DNA from: Nonomuraea glycinis
GTDB taxonomy: Bacteria; Actinomycetota; Actinomycetes; Streptosporangiales; Streptosporangiaceae
Direction of reading: 5' to 3'
DNA: 64,000 nucleotides
Assembly: GCF_014646515.1 (NCBI RefSeq)
Contig: NZ_BMNK01000011.1
Coordinates: forward strand, 146,634 to 210,633
Each line of letters starts with the position of its first letter. Position 1 is the first letter of the stretch. This document shows, piece by piece, positions 34,294 through 44,610 of this stretch. Below the pieces are notes generated by a model. The model searched no databases. It saw only the letters and a list, made by a program, of their open reading frames with translations, and was not told the DNA's origin. The position numbers were made by a program, and so were the translations under genes.

Positions 34294-35233
34294 CCGCCCC
34301 CCTTACCTCCGCGACCTGGACAAGGCGGTTCTCGCGGCGGGACAGCTCGGCCGCCTCGGCCACGTACAGCGCGGCCAGCGCGTCCTCGATCGAGCACAGG
34401 CCGGGCGCGTCGCGCAGGAACGCGTCGAGCTCGGCCGCGTACGCGTCGGCGAAGCGGGCCACGAAGTCCGGCCACGGCTCCCCGGGCGGCTGCAGGCCCT
34501 CGGTCGTGGACAGCGGGGCGCGCGGGCCGAGGCCGACGGCCCTGGTGGCCTTGGTGCCCGCCAGTTCCATGCGCACGTCGTACCCCGCGCCGTTGTAGCG
34601 CGAGCCCTGGACGGTGGCGAGCGTGCCGTCGTCGAGCGTCAGCAGCGCGGCGCTCGTGTCGACGTCGCCGGCCTCGCCGAAGAACGCGGCGCCCCGGTTC
34701 GCGCCGGTCGCGTAGACCGAGACCACCTCGCGGCCCGTCACCCAGCGCAGGATGTCGAAGTCGTGGATGTGGCAGTCGCGGAAGAGGCCGCCGGACAGCG
34801 GGATGTAGGCGGCGGGCGGCGGCGACGGGTCGGCGGTGATCAGGTGGACGCGGTGCAGGTCGCCCAGCTCACCGGCGCGCAGGGCCTCGGCGGCGGCCAC
34901 GTATCCGGCGTCGAACCTGCGCTGGAAGCCGATCCGCACCCGGTTGCCCCGCGCGGCCTCCAGAACCTCGATCGTCTCCTTGACGCCGCCGGCCACCGGC
35001 TTCTCGCAGAAGGCCGGGATGCCGCGCCGGCAGGCTTCGAGGAGGAGCTCGGCGTGGGTGCTGGTCGGGGTGGCGATCACCACGACGTCCGCCTCGAACG
35101 CGTCCCCCGGCCGGCCGTACGGCGAGGTGCGCACCGGATCGGTCACGATCAGCTCGTCGACCAGCGGATGCGCGGCCAGCGTCGCGGCGTGGAACGCGCC
35201 GATCCTGCCGAGCCCCATCAGTCCCACACGCAT
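34277..35233 (-). CDS. Gfo/Idh/MocA-family oxidoreductase (inositol dehydrogenase-like)
   Basis: 318 residues from ATG 35233, GGGAG 6 nt upstream. Rossmann start VGLMGLGRIGAFHA; catalytic Lys in CEKPVAGG; second domain with GGLFRDCHIHDFDILRWVTG, where His and Asp act in IolG-like enzymes. It would oxidise a cyclic polyol or sugar with NAD. A perfect 22-bp palindrome 30 bp upstream may control it. Confidence 0.9.
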   Translation of the reverse strand: MRVGLMGLGRIGAFHAATLAAHPLVDELIVTDPVRTSPYGRPGDAFEADVVVIATPTSTHAELLLEACRRGIPAFCEKPVAGGVKETIEVLEAARGNRVRIGFQRRFDAGYVAAAEALRAGELGDLHRVHLITADPSPPPAAYIPLSGGLFRDCHIHDFDILRWVTGREVVSVYATGANRGAAFFGEAGDVDTSAALLTLDDGTLATVQGSRYNGAGYDVRMELAGTKATRAVGLGPRAPLSTTEGLQPPGEPWPDFVARFADAYAAELDAFLRDAPGLCSIEDALAALYVAEAAELSRRENRLVQVAEVRGAVRAVS

Positions 35234-35255
35234 GACACTCCCGACTCCCAAGTTC

Positions 35256-36629
35256 CTACATCACATTATGTCCAGACATAATGTCTTTTAAGCCTTGTAC
35301 GGCCTCCGCAGCCTTGCGTGCGGGCAGCCGGGCGAAGCCCACCACGACAGCGGGCGGCCCGGCGGCCGAGCGCATGATGCCGACCGGCTCCGCGGACAGC
35401 CCCAGCGCGACGGCCGCCGCCGCCATCCGCCCCTCGTCCCAACCGTCCGGCAGGTCCAGGTAGACGTGCAGCCCCGCCTCGATGCCCCGCACCCGGACTT
35501 CGGGCAGCCCTTCGGCCAGCGCCCCGACCAGGGCGTCCCGGCGCCGGTGATATTCCCTGCGCATGCGCCGCAGATGCCGGTCGTAGCCGCCGGTACGCAG
35601 GAAGTGGGCCAGCGCGTACTGCTCCACCACCGGGGAGCCCAGGTCCAGCTCGCCGCGTGCCCGCCGGACGGCCTCGGCCAGGGACGCGGGCGCGACCACC
35701 CAGCCGAGCCGGAGCCCGGGGGCGAGCGCCTTGCTGACGCTGCCGGACAGGATCACCCGATCCGGCGCCAGCCCCTGCAGGCAGCCCACCGGGTCACGGT
35801 CGAAGCGGAACTCGGCGTCGTAGTCGTCCTCCAGGATCACGCGGTCCCCCTGGCGGACCCATTCCATCAGCGCGGCCCGGCGGGCCGGTGACAGCACCAC
35901 GCCCGTCGGGTATTGGTGGGCCGGCGTGAGCAGGACCGCGTCGGCCGCGGGCAGCCGCGCCACGTCCAGCCCCTGGTCGTCCACCGGGACCGGGAACAGC
36001 TCGGCGCCCGCCCGGCGCAGCAGGGGCTCCTGGCGGTGGCTGGTGGGGTCCTCCACGGCCAGCCGCACCCGCCTGTCGCGGGCCAGCACGCGCAGGATCA
36101 GGCTGAGGCCCTGGGCGACGCCGCCGACGATCACCAGGTTCTCCGGCCGCACGTCGGCCGCCCGCACTCGCCTGAGGTATCCGGCCAGCTCCTCGCGCAA
36201 CTCCGGCACACCGCCGGGGTCGCCGTAGTCGAGGGCGTCGCCCGGCATGGTGGTCAGGACGTGCTTGACCGAGGCCAGCCAGCGCTGCCTGGGGAAGTGG
36301 CCGAGATCCGGCGAGGTGGGCCGGTGCCCGTAGAAGGGGGCGTGCGGCTCCGGGCCGGTCGCCGGGGGCGGGGCGGGCGGGGCGGCGACGGGGGCCACCT
36401 GGGTGCCGGAGCCCACGCGGGAGATGAGGAAACCCTCGGCGACCAGCTGCTCGTACGCCTCCACCACGACGCCCCGGGAGACCTGGAGGTCGGCGGCGAG
36501 GTCACGGCTGGCGGGCAGGCGGGTGCCGGGCGTGAGCCGGCCCTGCCGGATGGAGGCCCGCAGCTCGGACGCAACCTGTCCGGCGATCCCACCTTTTTCC
36601 CGATTTATCGTTACATGGAGGTCGGCCAC
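35256..36629 (-). CDS. MocR/GabR-type GntR regulator with aminotransferase domain
   Basis: 457 residues from GTG 36629, AAGGA 6 nt upstream. Winged HTH at ~10-75 (LPASRDLAADLQVSRGVVVE), then a fold-I aminotransferase domain: VGGVAQGLSLIL, LTPAHQYPTGVVLS, ILEDDYDAEFRFDRDP and the PLP Lys in SGSVSKALAPGLRLGW. It is divergent from an EamA exporter, the classic target of MocR proteins. Its 3' end overlaps a 22-bp palindrome. Confidence 0.93.
   Translation of the reverse strand: MADLHVTINREKGGIAGQVASELRASIRQGRLTPGTRLPASRDLAADLQVSRGVVVEAYEQLVAEGFLISRVGSGTQVAPVAAPPAPPPATGPEPHAPFYGHRPTSPDLGHFPRQRWLASVKHVLTTMPGDALDYGDPGGVPELREELAGYLRRVRAADVRPENLVIVGGVAQGLSLILRVLARDRRVRLAVEDPTSHRQEPLLRRAGAELFPVPVDDQGLDVARLPAADAVLLTPAHQYPTGVVLSPARRAALMEWVRQGDRVILEDDYDAEFRFDRDPVGCLQGLAPDRVILSGSVSKALAPGLRLGWVVAPASLAEAVRRARGELDLGSPVVEQYALAHFLRTGGYDRHLRRMRREYHRRRDALVGALAEGLPEVRVRGIEAGLHVYLDLPDGWDEGRMAAAAVALGLSAEPVGIMRSAAGPPAVVVGFARLPARKAAEAVQGLKDIMSGHNVM
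35263..35284 (-). promoter_or_regulatory. Perfect 22-bp palindrome upstream of the dehydrogenase gene
   Basis: ACATTATGTC, spacer CA, GACATAATGT. It lies inside the last MocR codons and 30 bp upstream of the Gfo/Idh start, where a repressor would block transcription. AT-rich in a GC-rich gene end. Confidence 0.7.
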
Positions 36630-36678
36630 ATTGGTCCTTATTTGTCGCGGGCCATTGGACTGTTTAGGTGGACCATTG
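36629..36678. promoter_or_regulatory. Putative MocR operator in the divergent promoter
   Basis: CATTGGTC (36629) and CATTGGAC (36653) form a 24-bp-spaced direct repeat, and GGACCATTG (36670) is an inverted copy. MocR/GabR proteins bind such direct plus inverted half-sites between their own gene and the target. Confidence 0.5.
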
Positions 36679-36697
36679 TCTCCCTAACATCCGTCAC

Positions 36698-37645
36698 ATG
36701 AGAAACGGAACCGCCGGCGCCGCCACCGCCATGTTCACCGTCGGCACGCTGGCCGGAGTGTCCGCCCTGGTCAAGGACTATCCCGTGTACGGCGGGCAGG
36801 CGGTGCGCTATCTGCTGGCCGCCGTCGTCCTGCTGGCCGTGACCAGGGCGCTCGGGCTGCGGTTCGTCCGCCTGACACCGCGCGAGTGGCTGCTGCTCGG
36901 CGGCCTCGCCCTGACCGGCCTGGCGATCTTCAACGTCTGCGTGACCGAGTCCGCCCGCGCCTCCGGCCCCGCGCTGGTGGGCACCGTGCTCGGCGCCGTC
37001 CCGCTCGCGCTGGCCCTGGCGGGCGGCCGCCCGGCTCCCCGTCTGCTCGTCGGCGCCACCGTGGTGGTCGCGGGCGCGACGCTGGCCGCCGGGCTGGGCA
37101 GCGGCACCCTGACCGGCCTGCTGTGGGCGCTCGGCGCGTTCGTCGGCGAGATCTCCTTCTCCCTCATGGCCCTTCCCCTGCTGCCCAAGCTGGGCGCCAT
37201 CAGGGTGTCCACCTACTCCACGGTCCTGGCCACGCCCCTCCTGGCCGCCATCGGATTCGCCCGGGAGGGCACCGGCATGCTGCGGGTGCCGACGCTCGCC
37301 GAGTCGCTGGGCTTCGCCTACCTCGCGATCGTGGTGACCGTGGGGGCGTTCCTGCTCTGGTACACCGCGCTGCCGAAGCTCGGCCCCGGCCGCGCGGGCC
37401 TGTTCGCCGGGCTCATCCCGGTCGGCGCCATCGTCACCGGCCTGGTCCTCGGCCTCGCCACCCCGTCCGGTTACGACCTTCTGGGCGCCGCCCTGGTGAT
37501 CGCGGGCATCCTCGTGGGACTCAGCGCCGACCGGACGGGCAAGCGGGCGCACGTGACGGCGGCCGACCCCGTGAACCGGAGAAGCGTTCCCCTGGACAGA
37601 GCCCGGCCACGTACGGAGGTCGGGCCTTCCCGGGCTGAGCCGTAA
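36698..37645 (+). CDS. EamA/DMT-family transporter
   Basis: 315 residues from ATG 36698. Ten hydrophobic helices in two EamA halves; family-like segments GGQAVRYLLAAVVLLAVTRA and TALPKLGPGRAGLFAGLIPV. Divergent from a MocR regulator, so likely an amino acid or vitamin-type exporter induced by a PLP-linked ligand. C-terminal ~40 residues are basic and soluble. Confidence 0.9.
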   Translation: MRNGTAGAATAMFTVGTLAGVSALVKDYPVYGGQAVRYLLAAVVLLAVTRALGLRFVRLTPREWLLLGGLALTGLAIFNVCVTESARASGPALVGTVLGAVPLALALAGGRPAPRLLVGATVVVAGATLAAGLGSGTLTGLLWALGAFVGEISFSLMALPLLPKLGAIRVSTYSTVLATPLLAAIGFAREGTGMLRVPTLAESLGFAYLAIVVTVGAFLLWYTALPKLGPGRAGLFAGLIPVGAIVTGLVLGLATPSGYDLLGAALVIAGILVGLSADRTGKRAHVTAADPVNRRSVPLDRARPRTEVGPSRAEP

Positions 37646-37714
37646 AAAATCATCCCCCACGGCGGGAGAGCGGCGCCGGGCGCGTAAGGTTTCTTCGCGA
37701 TCGAAAGGATGACT

Positions 37715-39354
<1,640 letters not shown>

Positions 39355-39367
<13 letters not shown>

Positions 39368-39396
39368 AGCGTCGGACGGCGCTAGAGCGTCGGACG
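39355..39396 (+). repeat. 18-bp tandem duplication over the fumarase stop codon
   Basis: CGGACGGCGCTAGAGCGT occurs twice (39355 and 39373) plus a 6-bp partial copy; the first copy contains the TAG stop of the class I fumarase. Confidence 0.9.
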
Positions 39397-39464
39397 CCGG
39401 GGAGTGCCGGGCGGGATCGCCGCAGGGCGGTCCGCCCCGGTCTCCGGCGCGGTGGCCGGCGTGC

Positions 39465-39653
39465 TCAGGCGGCCACCGACACCCGGTGCGGGGCGACGAT
39501 CCGGCCGTCGGGCAGCAGCAGACCGGTGTCCTCGAACAGGACCACGCCGTTGCACAGCAGGCTCCAGCCCTGGTCGGGGTGGGCGCGCATCACGTGCGCG
39601 GCCTCACGGTCGAGCGAATCGGCACTGGGACATACGGGGTGGTGACTGCACAT
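39465..39653 (-). CDS. DUF5999 small Cys-containing protein
   Basis: 62 residues from ATG 39653 with AGAGG 7 nt upstream. MCSHHPVCPSADSLDREAAH, then LLCNGVVLFEDTGLLLPDGR. This is the DUF5999 family, common in Streptomyces and relatives; the CxxHxxxC start may bind metal. Function unknown. Confidence 0.88.
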   Translation of the reverse strand: MCSHHPVCPSADSLDREAAHVMRAHPDQGWSLLCNGVVLFEDTGLLLPDGRIVAPHRVSVAA

Positions 39654-39688
39654 CGTGCACCTCTCAGATGGCGCTCCTGGAATTGATC

Positions 39689-39787
39689 TTAGTAGGGCAG
39701 CTGTCGCCCTGACGGCGTGCGAAGGTCCAGCGCGGTCGCGCGCGGCCTGCGGGGCCGGCGGCGAACCTGGATCTGGCGCATCTTCAT
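39689..39787 (-). CDS. Possible 32-residue basic peptide
   Basis: ATG 39787 has AGGA about 8 bases upstream. The peptide MKMRQIQVRRRPRRPRATAL... is strongly basic. Could be a real small protein or chance; no homologue is known to me. Confidence 0.25.
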   Translation of the reverse strand: MKMRQIQVRRRPRRPRATALDLRTPSGRQLPY

Positions 39788-40157
39788 CACGTCCTTGACG
39801 GTTTCCGTTGCGGTCCAACCTCGGGTTATGTCCTCATTGTGATGACCGGCACCGACAGTTTCGGCCTCTTCATGAGCATTCCTTCCCGATGAATCCAGCA
39901 TGCCCTCGCTCCCTTACCACAGCCTTACAACTCGCTGACAGCCGTCAGAGTTCCTTTCTGCAACCCTGCCGACGACTTTCCCGCCGCGACGGTACGGTGG
40001 AGCGTGCCACGGGAACGTCCGTACGGCCACGCAGCGCCCTTGAGGCGTCACAGCGAGATCGCTGACGCGAGAAGTCAGACCAGTTGACTTGAATTCGCAA
40101 CAATTTATCGGCCCCGCCTCTACTGGTCGGTTTACACAAATAGGTAAGCTGCCAGGC
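39788..40157. other. Intergenic stretch before the first kinase gene
   Basis: About 370 bp without a supported gene. It holds TTGACT (40084-40089) and an AT-rich tract (CAATTTATC). TAAGCT ends 7 nt before the kinase ATG, and there is no ribosome site, suggesting a leaderless transcript. Confidence 0.4.
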
Positions 40158-41279
40158 ATGCGTGCGCCCTCCGGTTACCTTCTCGCCGCGCGCTACCGGC
40201 TGGTGGAGCCGGTCGGACGCGGCGGCATGGGCACCGTTTGGCGGGCACATGACGAGCTGCTCAACCGCGAGGTGGCCGTCAAGGAGGTCCGCCTGCCGAC
40301 CGTCCTCGACGAGGAGCTGCGCGCTGAGCTGTGCGCCCGTACCGAGCGCGAGGGCAGGGCGACCGCGATGGTCGCGCACCCCTCCGTGATCACCGTCTTC
40401 GACGTGGTCACCGAGGACGACCGGCCGTGGATCGTGATGGAGCTGCTCCGCGCCAAGTCCCTGGAGCAGCTCATCCAGGAGGAGGGACCGCTCCACCCGC
40501 GCCGCGCCGCGGAGATCGGCCGCCAGATCCTGGGCGCGCTGCGCGCCGTGCACGCCAAGGGCATCCTGCACCGCGACGTCAAGCCCAGCAACGTGCTGGT
40601 GACCGAGGACCGCGCGGTCCTCACCGACTTCGGCCTCGCCGCACTCGAAGGTGACGTTTCCATCACCCAGGCGGGCATCGTGCTGGGCTCCGCGGGTTAT
40701 ATCGCTCCAGAGCGGGTGCTCGGCTCGAAGGCCAGCCCCGCCGGCGACCTGTGGTCACTCGGCGCGACCCTCTACACCGCCGTCGAGGGCAGAGGCCTGC
40801 ACGGACGCCGTACGGCAGCCGCCGCGCTCGCGGCGTTGACCAGCGGCGAGCCGATCCCGATGACCAAGGCGGGGCCGATCGCGCCGGTGCTGGACGCCCT
40901 GCTGCGCATCGACCCGCACACCAGGCTCGACTCCGTACGCGCCTCGCTGATGCTCGCCCGGGTCGCGGCAGGCGGCTCGGCGGAGGAGCCGATGCCGCCG
41001 CGCAGGCTGGAGCGCCGGCCGGAGCGCCCGGCGGTGGCGTTCGGCGGGCCGTCTTTCCCACGCAGGCCCTCGCATCGAGGGCTGCACAGGGCCGAGGCCA
41101 CCGCGGCGGCGCTCAGCATGCCCATGCAACGGCAGGAGCGCAGGCCGGGTGAGGGAGTCCACCGGAAACGAGGCGAACCTCGACCGGCTCCGTCCGCTTA
41201 TGCCCGTTTGAAAGCGACGGTGATAAAGTTGTTCCTTCCTCGGCGGTTCTGGCCAAGAGAACTTCGCAAGCGAGGGTAA
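40158..41279 (+). CDS. Ser/Thr protein kinase (soluble, truncated tail)
   Basis: 373 residues from ATG 40158. P-loop VGRGGMGTVWRA, Lys in VAVKEVRLP, catalytic HRDVKPSNVLV, DFGLAALEGD and GYIAPERV all intact. The C-terminal part after the kinase is basic (RPERPAVAFG..., KLFLPRRFWPRELRKRG) without TM or PASTA. Paralogue of the next kinase, 35 bp apart; together they probably form one operon between the two fumarases. Targets unknown. Confidence 0.93.
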   Translation: MRAPSGYLLAARYRLVEPVGRGGMGTVWRAHDELLNREVAVKEVRLPTVLDEELRAELCARTEREGRATAMVAHPSVITVFDVVTEDDRPWIVMELLRAKSLEQLIQEEGPLHPRRAAEIGRQILGALRAVHAKGILHRDVKPSNVLVTEDRAVLTDFGLAALEGDVSITQAGIVLGSAGYIAPERVLGSKASPAGDLWSLGATLYTAVEGRGLHGRRTAAAALAALTSGEPIPMTKAGPIAPVLDALLRIDPHTRLDSVRASLMLARVAAGGSAEEPMPPRRLERRPERPAVAFGGPSFPRRPSHRGLHRAEATAAALSMPMQRQERRPGEGVHRKRGEPRPAPSAYARLKATVIKLFLPRRFWPRELRKRG

Positions 41280-41314
41280 AGCACTTCCCAACCGAGAATC
41301 GATATCTTCTTCTC

Positions 41315-43141
41315 ATGCCGGAACACCAGACACGCCTGCTAGCGGAGCGCTACGAGCTCATCTCGCCCCTGGGCCGGGGCACCATGGGCACCGTCTGGCG
41401 AGCCCGTGACCGTGCCCTCGGGCGCGAAGTGGCGGTCAAGGAAATCCGCCAGGACCCCGGGCTGACCGAGCAGCAGCGCGCTGAGCTGCGCGAACGCATG
41501 GTCCGCGAAGGACGCCTCGCCGCGCGCATCAACCACACGGCAGTCGCCGCCATCCACGACGTGCTCATCCACGACAACAGCCCATGGATCATCATGGAGC
41601 TCATCGAGGCCCGCTCCTTGGAGCAGGTGATCGACGAGGAGGGGCCGCTGCCGCCGCGACTGGTGGCGGAGATCGGCGTCGACCTGCTCGGCGCGCTGCG
41701 GGCCGCGCACTCCCAGGGCATCACCCACCGTGACGTCAAACCCGGCAACGTGCTCATCACCGAGACCGGCCGCGTGGTGCTCACCGACTTCGGCATCGCC
41801 AAGGCCGAGGGCGACCCTAAGCTCACCAAGACCGGCATGGTCATCGGCTCCCCCGGCTACACCGCCCCCGAGCGGGCCAGGGGCGAGTACACCGGGCCCG
41901 AGTCCGACATCTGGTCCCTCGGCGCCACCCTCTACTTCGCCGTCGAGGGGCGGCCCGCCTACGAGCGGTCCACGATCGCCGAGACCCTCGCGGCGCTGCT
42001 GAGCGAGAACGCCGACGTGCCCACCCAGGCAGGCCAGCTGCGCCCGGTGCTCGACGGGCTGCTCAACAAGAACTACAAGAAGCGGCTCAGCGCCGCTAAG
42101 GCGGAGACCATGCTCAGGATGGTCGCGGACACGCCTACCAGCGAGATGCCGGTGATCACGGCTGAGGCCCTGACCGACGAGGAGAGCCTTGTGCCGAAGC
42201 CGCCCGCCACCCCTCCGGGAGCCGCCCCCGGCGCCCCGCCCCAGGGCCGCCCTCCAGTGGGCGCCCCCGGCCAGGCGGGCGGCCCGCCCTCCGGCGCCCC
42301 CGGCCAGACCGGCCGCCCCGCTGCCGCCGCTCCCGGACGGACCGGCTTCCCTGACAGCGCTCCCGGACGGGCCGATTTCCCTGACGGCGCGCCCGGACGG
42401 ACCGGACGTCCTCCGCTCGGTGCGCCGCCCGGAGGGGGCCGCCCTGCCGCCGGCGCACCCGTACAAGCCGGTGGTCCTCCTGCCGGCGCGCCCGGCCAAG
42501 CCGGTCCCCCAGCCGGTGCTCCCGGACGGGGCGGCCGTCCTCCGGTCGGCGCGCCGCCCGGGCAGGGCCGCCCTCCTGCCGGCGCGCCCGCTCAGCAGCA
42601 GCCGGGGTGGCCGCAGCAGGAGTCACCCGCGCAAGGTACGGGCCCCGCGGCCCAGAAGCCGCAGGCCGCGGACCCGGAGCGGACGGTCAGCCTGATGCGC
42701 CCGAAGTCCCCGCTCCCCCAGACGCCGCCCACGCAGGACGCCTCCCAGCAGGGGGCGCCGCCGCAGGGCCCGCCCCCGCAGCGGCCAGGCGACGAGGGCG
42801 CGATGTCGACCACCCGCATCCACCCGTCCAGGCCGCAGAACGGCTCCCCCGGCCTGCAGGTCTATCCGCCCGCCCAGCACCCGGGACAGCAGGGCCGGCC
42901 GCCCGGCCCGATGCCCTACCAGGGCGAGCAGCAGATGCCCTTCCAGCAGGGACCGCCGCCGATGGGCCCCCCGCCGGAGCGGCCCGACTCGCACGGGTTG
43001 GGCACCGATCTGTTCTCCATCGCGAGCCAGCCCGAGCCGCAGGGGACGGGCAACCGCAACGGCATGCTGATCCTCATGGCCGTGGCGGCCGCGGCGGCCG
43101 TGGTGATCGCCATCCTGATCGTGGCGCTGCTCTCAAGCTGA
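41315..43141 (+). CDS. Ser/Thr protein kinase with Pro/Gly/Ala linker and C-terminal TM
   Basis: 608 residues. Kinase domain ~10-270: GRGTMGTVWRARDRALGREV, HRDVKPGNVLITETGR, DFGIAKAEGDPKLTKTG, GYTAPERARG. About 290 residues of low-complexity sequence follow, with repeats like PPAGAPGQAG and PGRTGFPD; a TM helix near the C-terminus (MLILMAVAAAAAVVIAILIV) has almost no extracellular part. It is therefore a membrane-tethered kinase with no obvious sensor domain. Ends 58 bp before fumC. Confidence 0.93.
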   Translation: MPEHQTRLLAERYELISPLGRGTMGTVWRARDRALGREVAVKEIRQDPGLTEQQRAELRERMVREGRLAARINHTAVAAIHDVLIHDNSPWIIMELIEARSLEQVIDEEGPLPPRLVAEIGVDLLGALRAAHSQGITHRDVKPGNVLITETGRVVLTDFGIAKAEGDPKLTKTGMVIGSPGYTAPERARGEYTGPESDIWSLGATLYFAVEGRPAYERSTIAETLAALLSENADVPTQAGQLRPVLDGLLNKNYKKRLSAAKAETMLRMVADTPTSEMPVITAEALTDEESLVPKPPATPPGAAPGAPPQGRPPVGAPGQAGGPPSGAPGQTGRPAAAAPGRTGFPDSAPGRADFPDGAPGRTGRPPLGAPPGGGRPAAGAPVQAGGPPAGAPGQAGPPAGAPGRGGRPPVGAPPGQGRPPAGAPAQQQPGWPQQESPAQGTGPAAQKPQAADPERTVSLMRPKSPLPQTPPTQDASQQGAPPQGPPPQRPGDEGAMSTTRIHPSRPQNGSPGLQVYPPAQHPGQQGRPPGPMPYQGEQQMPFQQGPPPMGPPPERPDSHGLGTDLFSIASQPEPQGTGNRNGMLILMAVAAAAAVVIAILIVALLSS

Positions 43142-43199
43142 CAGCTCAACCTGGGGCCGCTCCCGGCTGATCGGCGAAGCGTGAGCCAGACTGGGAGGC

Positions 43200-44588
43200 A
43201 TGAGCGAGTTCCGTATAGAACATGACTCGATGGGCGAAGTGCGCGTTCCGGCCGGCGCCAAATGGCGTGCGCAGACCCAGCGAGCGGTGGAGAACTTCCC
43301 GGTCTCGGGGCGACCGCTCGAGCCGTCCCACATCGCCGCGCTCGGCCTGGTCAAGGCGGTGGCCGCGGAGGCCAACGGCGAGCTGGGGGTGCTCGACAAG
43401 GACCTGGCCGAGGCCATCGCCCAGGCGGCGGCGGACGTGGCCGAGAACGAGCACGACGCCCACTTCCCCGTGGACGTGTTCCAGACCGGCTCGGGCACCT
43501 CGTCCAACATGAACGCCAACGAGGTCATCGCCTCTCTGGCCGAGGAGCGGCTGGGCCGCCCGGTGCACCCGAACGACCACGTGAACGCCTCCCAGTCGTC
43601 CAACGACGTCTTCCCCACCTCGATCCACGTCGCGGCGGCGACCGAGGTGAGCTACCACCTGCTGCCCTCGCTGGAGCACCTGGCGACGGCGCTGCGTACC
43701 AAAGAGCTGGAGTTCCAGGAGGTGGTGAAGTCCGGCAGGACCCACCTGATGGACGCCACGCCGGTGACGCTCGGCCAGGAGTTCGGCGGCTACGCCACGC
43801 AGGTCGAGCACGGCGCGGTGCGGGTCAGGTCCGCGCTCGGGCACGTGCTGGAGCTCCCTCTGGGCGGCACCGCGGTGGGCACCGGCATCAACACCCCGCC
43901 GGGCTTCGCCGAATTGGCGATCGCCAAGCTGCGGGAGGCGACCGGCATCGGCTTCCGGGAGGCGATGGACCACTTCGAGGCCCAGAGCGCCCAGGACTCC
44001 ATCGTCGAGCTCTCCGGCCAGCTCAAGGTGGTGGCCGTCTCCCTCAACAAGATCGCCAACGATCTGCGCTGGATGGGCTCCGGCCCCAGGGCGGGCCTCG
44101 GTGAGATCAACCTGCCCGACCTGCAGCCGGGCTCGTCCATCATGCCCGGCAAGGTCAACCCGGTCATCCCCGAGGCCACCGCCATGGTCGCGGCCCAGGT
44201 GATCGGCAACGACGCCGCCATCACCTTCGCCGGCGCCTCGGGCAGCTTCGAGCTGAACGTGCAGCTGCCGATCATCGCCCGCAACATCCTGGAGTCCATC
44301 CGCCTGCTGGCGAACATCTCCAGGCTGCTCGCCGACCGCTGCGTCACCGGCATCACCGCGAACGAGGACCGGATGCGTGAGTACGCCGAGTCCTCCCCGT
44401 CCATCGTGACCCCGCTCAACCGGCACGTCGGGTACGAGGAGGCCGCCAAGATCGCCAAGCAGGCCCTGACCGAGCGCAGGACCATCCGCGAGGTGGTCAT
44501 CGAACGCGGGCACGTCAGCAACGGCACCCTGACCGAGGAGCAGCTGGACGCCCTGCTGGACCTCCTGCCGATGACCCGGCCGACCTGA
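43200..44588 (+). CDS. fumC: Class II fumarate hydratase
   Basis: 462 residues with GGGAGG just before ATG 43200. TGSGTSSNMNANEV, SQSSNDVFPTSIHV, SGRTHLMDATPVTLGQ and the signature GSSIMPGKVNPV are all present. Iron-free, oxygen-stable tetramer that interconverts fumarate and malate in the TCA cycle. Stop followed by a 16-bp tandem duplication. Confidence 0.97.
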   Translation: MSEFRIEHDSMGEVRVPAGAKWRAQTQRAVENFPVSGRPLEPSHIAALGLVKAVAAEANGELGVLDKDLAEAIAQAAADVAENEHDAHFPVDVFQTGSGTSSNMNANEVIASLAEERLGRPVHPNDHVNASQSSNDVFPTSIHVAAATEVSYHLLPSLEHLATALRTKELEFQEVVKSGRTHLMDATPVTLGQEFGGYATQVEHGAVRVRSALGHVLELPLGGTAVGTGINTPPGFAELAIAKLREATGIGFREAMDHFEAQSAQDSIVELSGQLKVVAVSLNKIANDLRWMGSGPRAGLGEINLPDLQPGSSIMPGKVNPVIPEATAMVAAQVIGNDAAITFAGASGSFELNVQLPIIARNILESIRLLANISRLLADRCVTGITANEDRMREYAESSPSIVTPLNRHVGYEEAAKIAKQALTERRTIREVVIERGHVSNGTLTEEQLDALLDLLPMTRPT

Positions 44589-44610
44589 GCCCGGCCGGAC
44601 CTGAGCCCGG

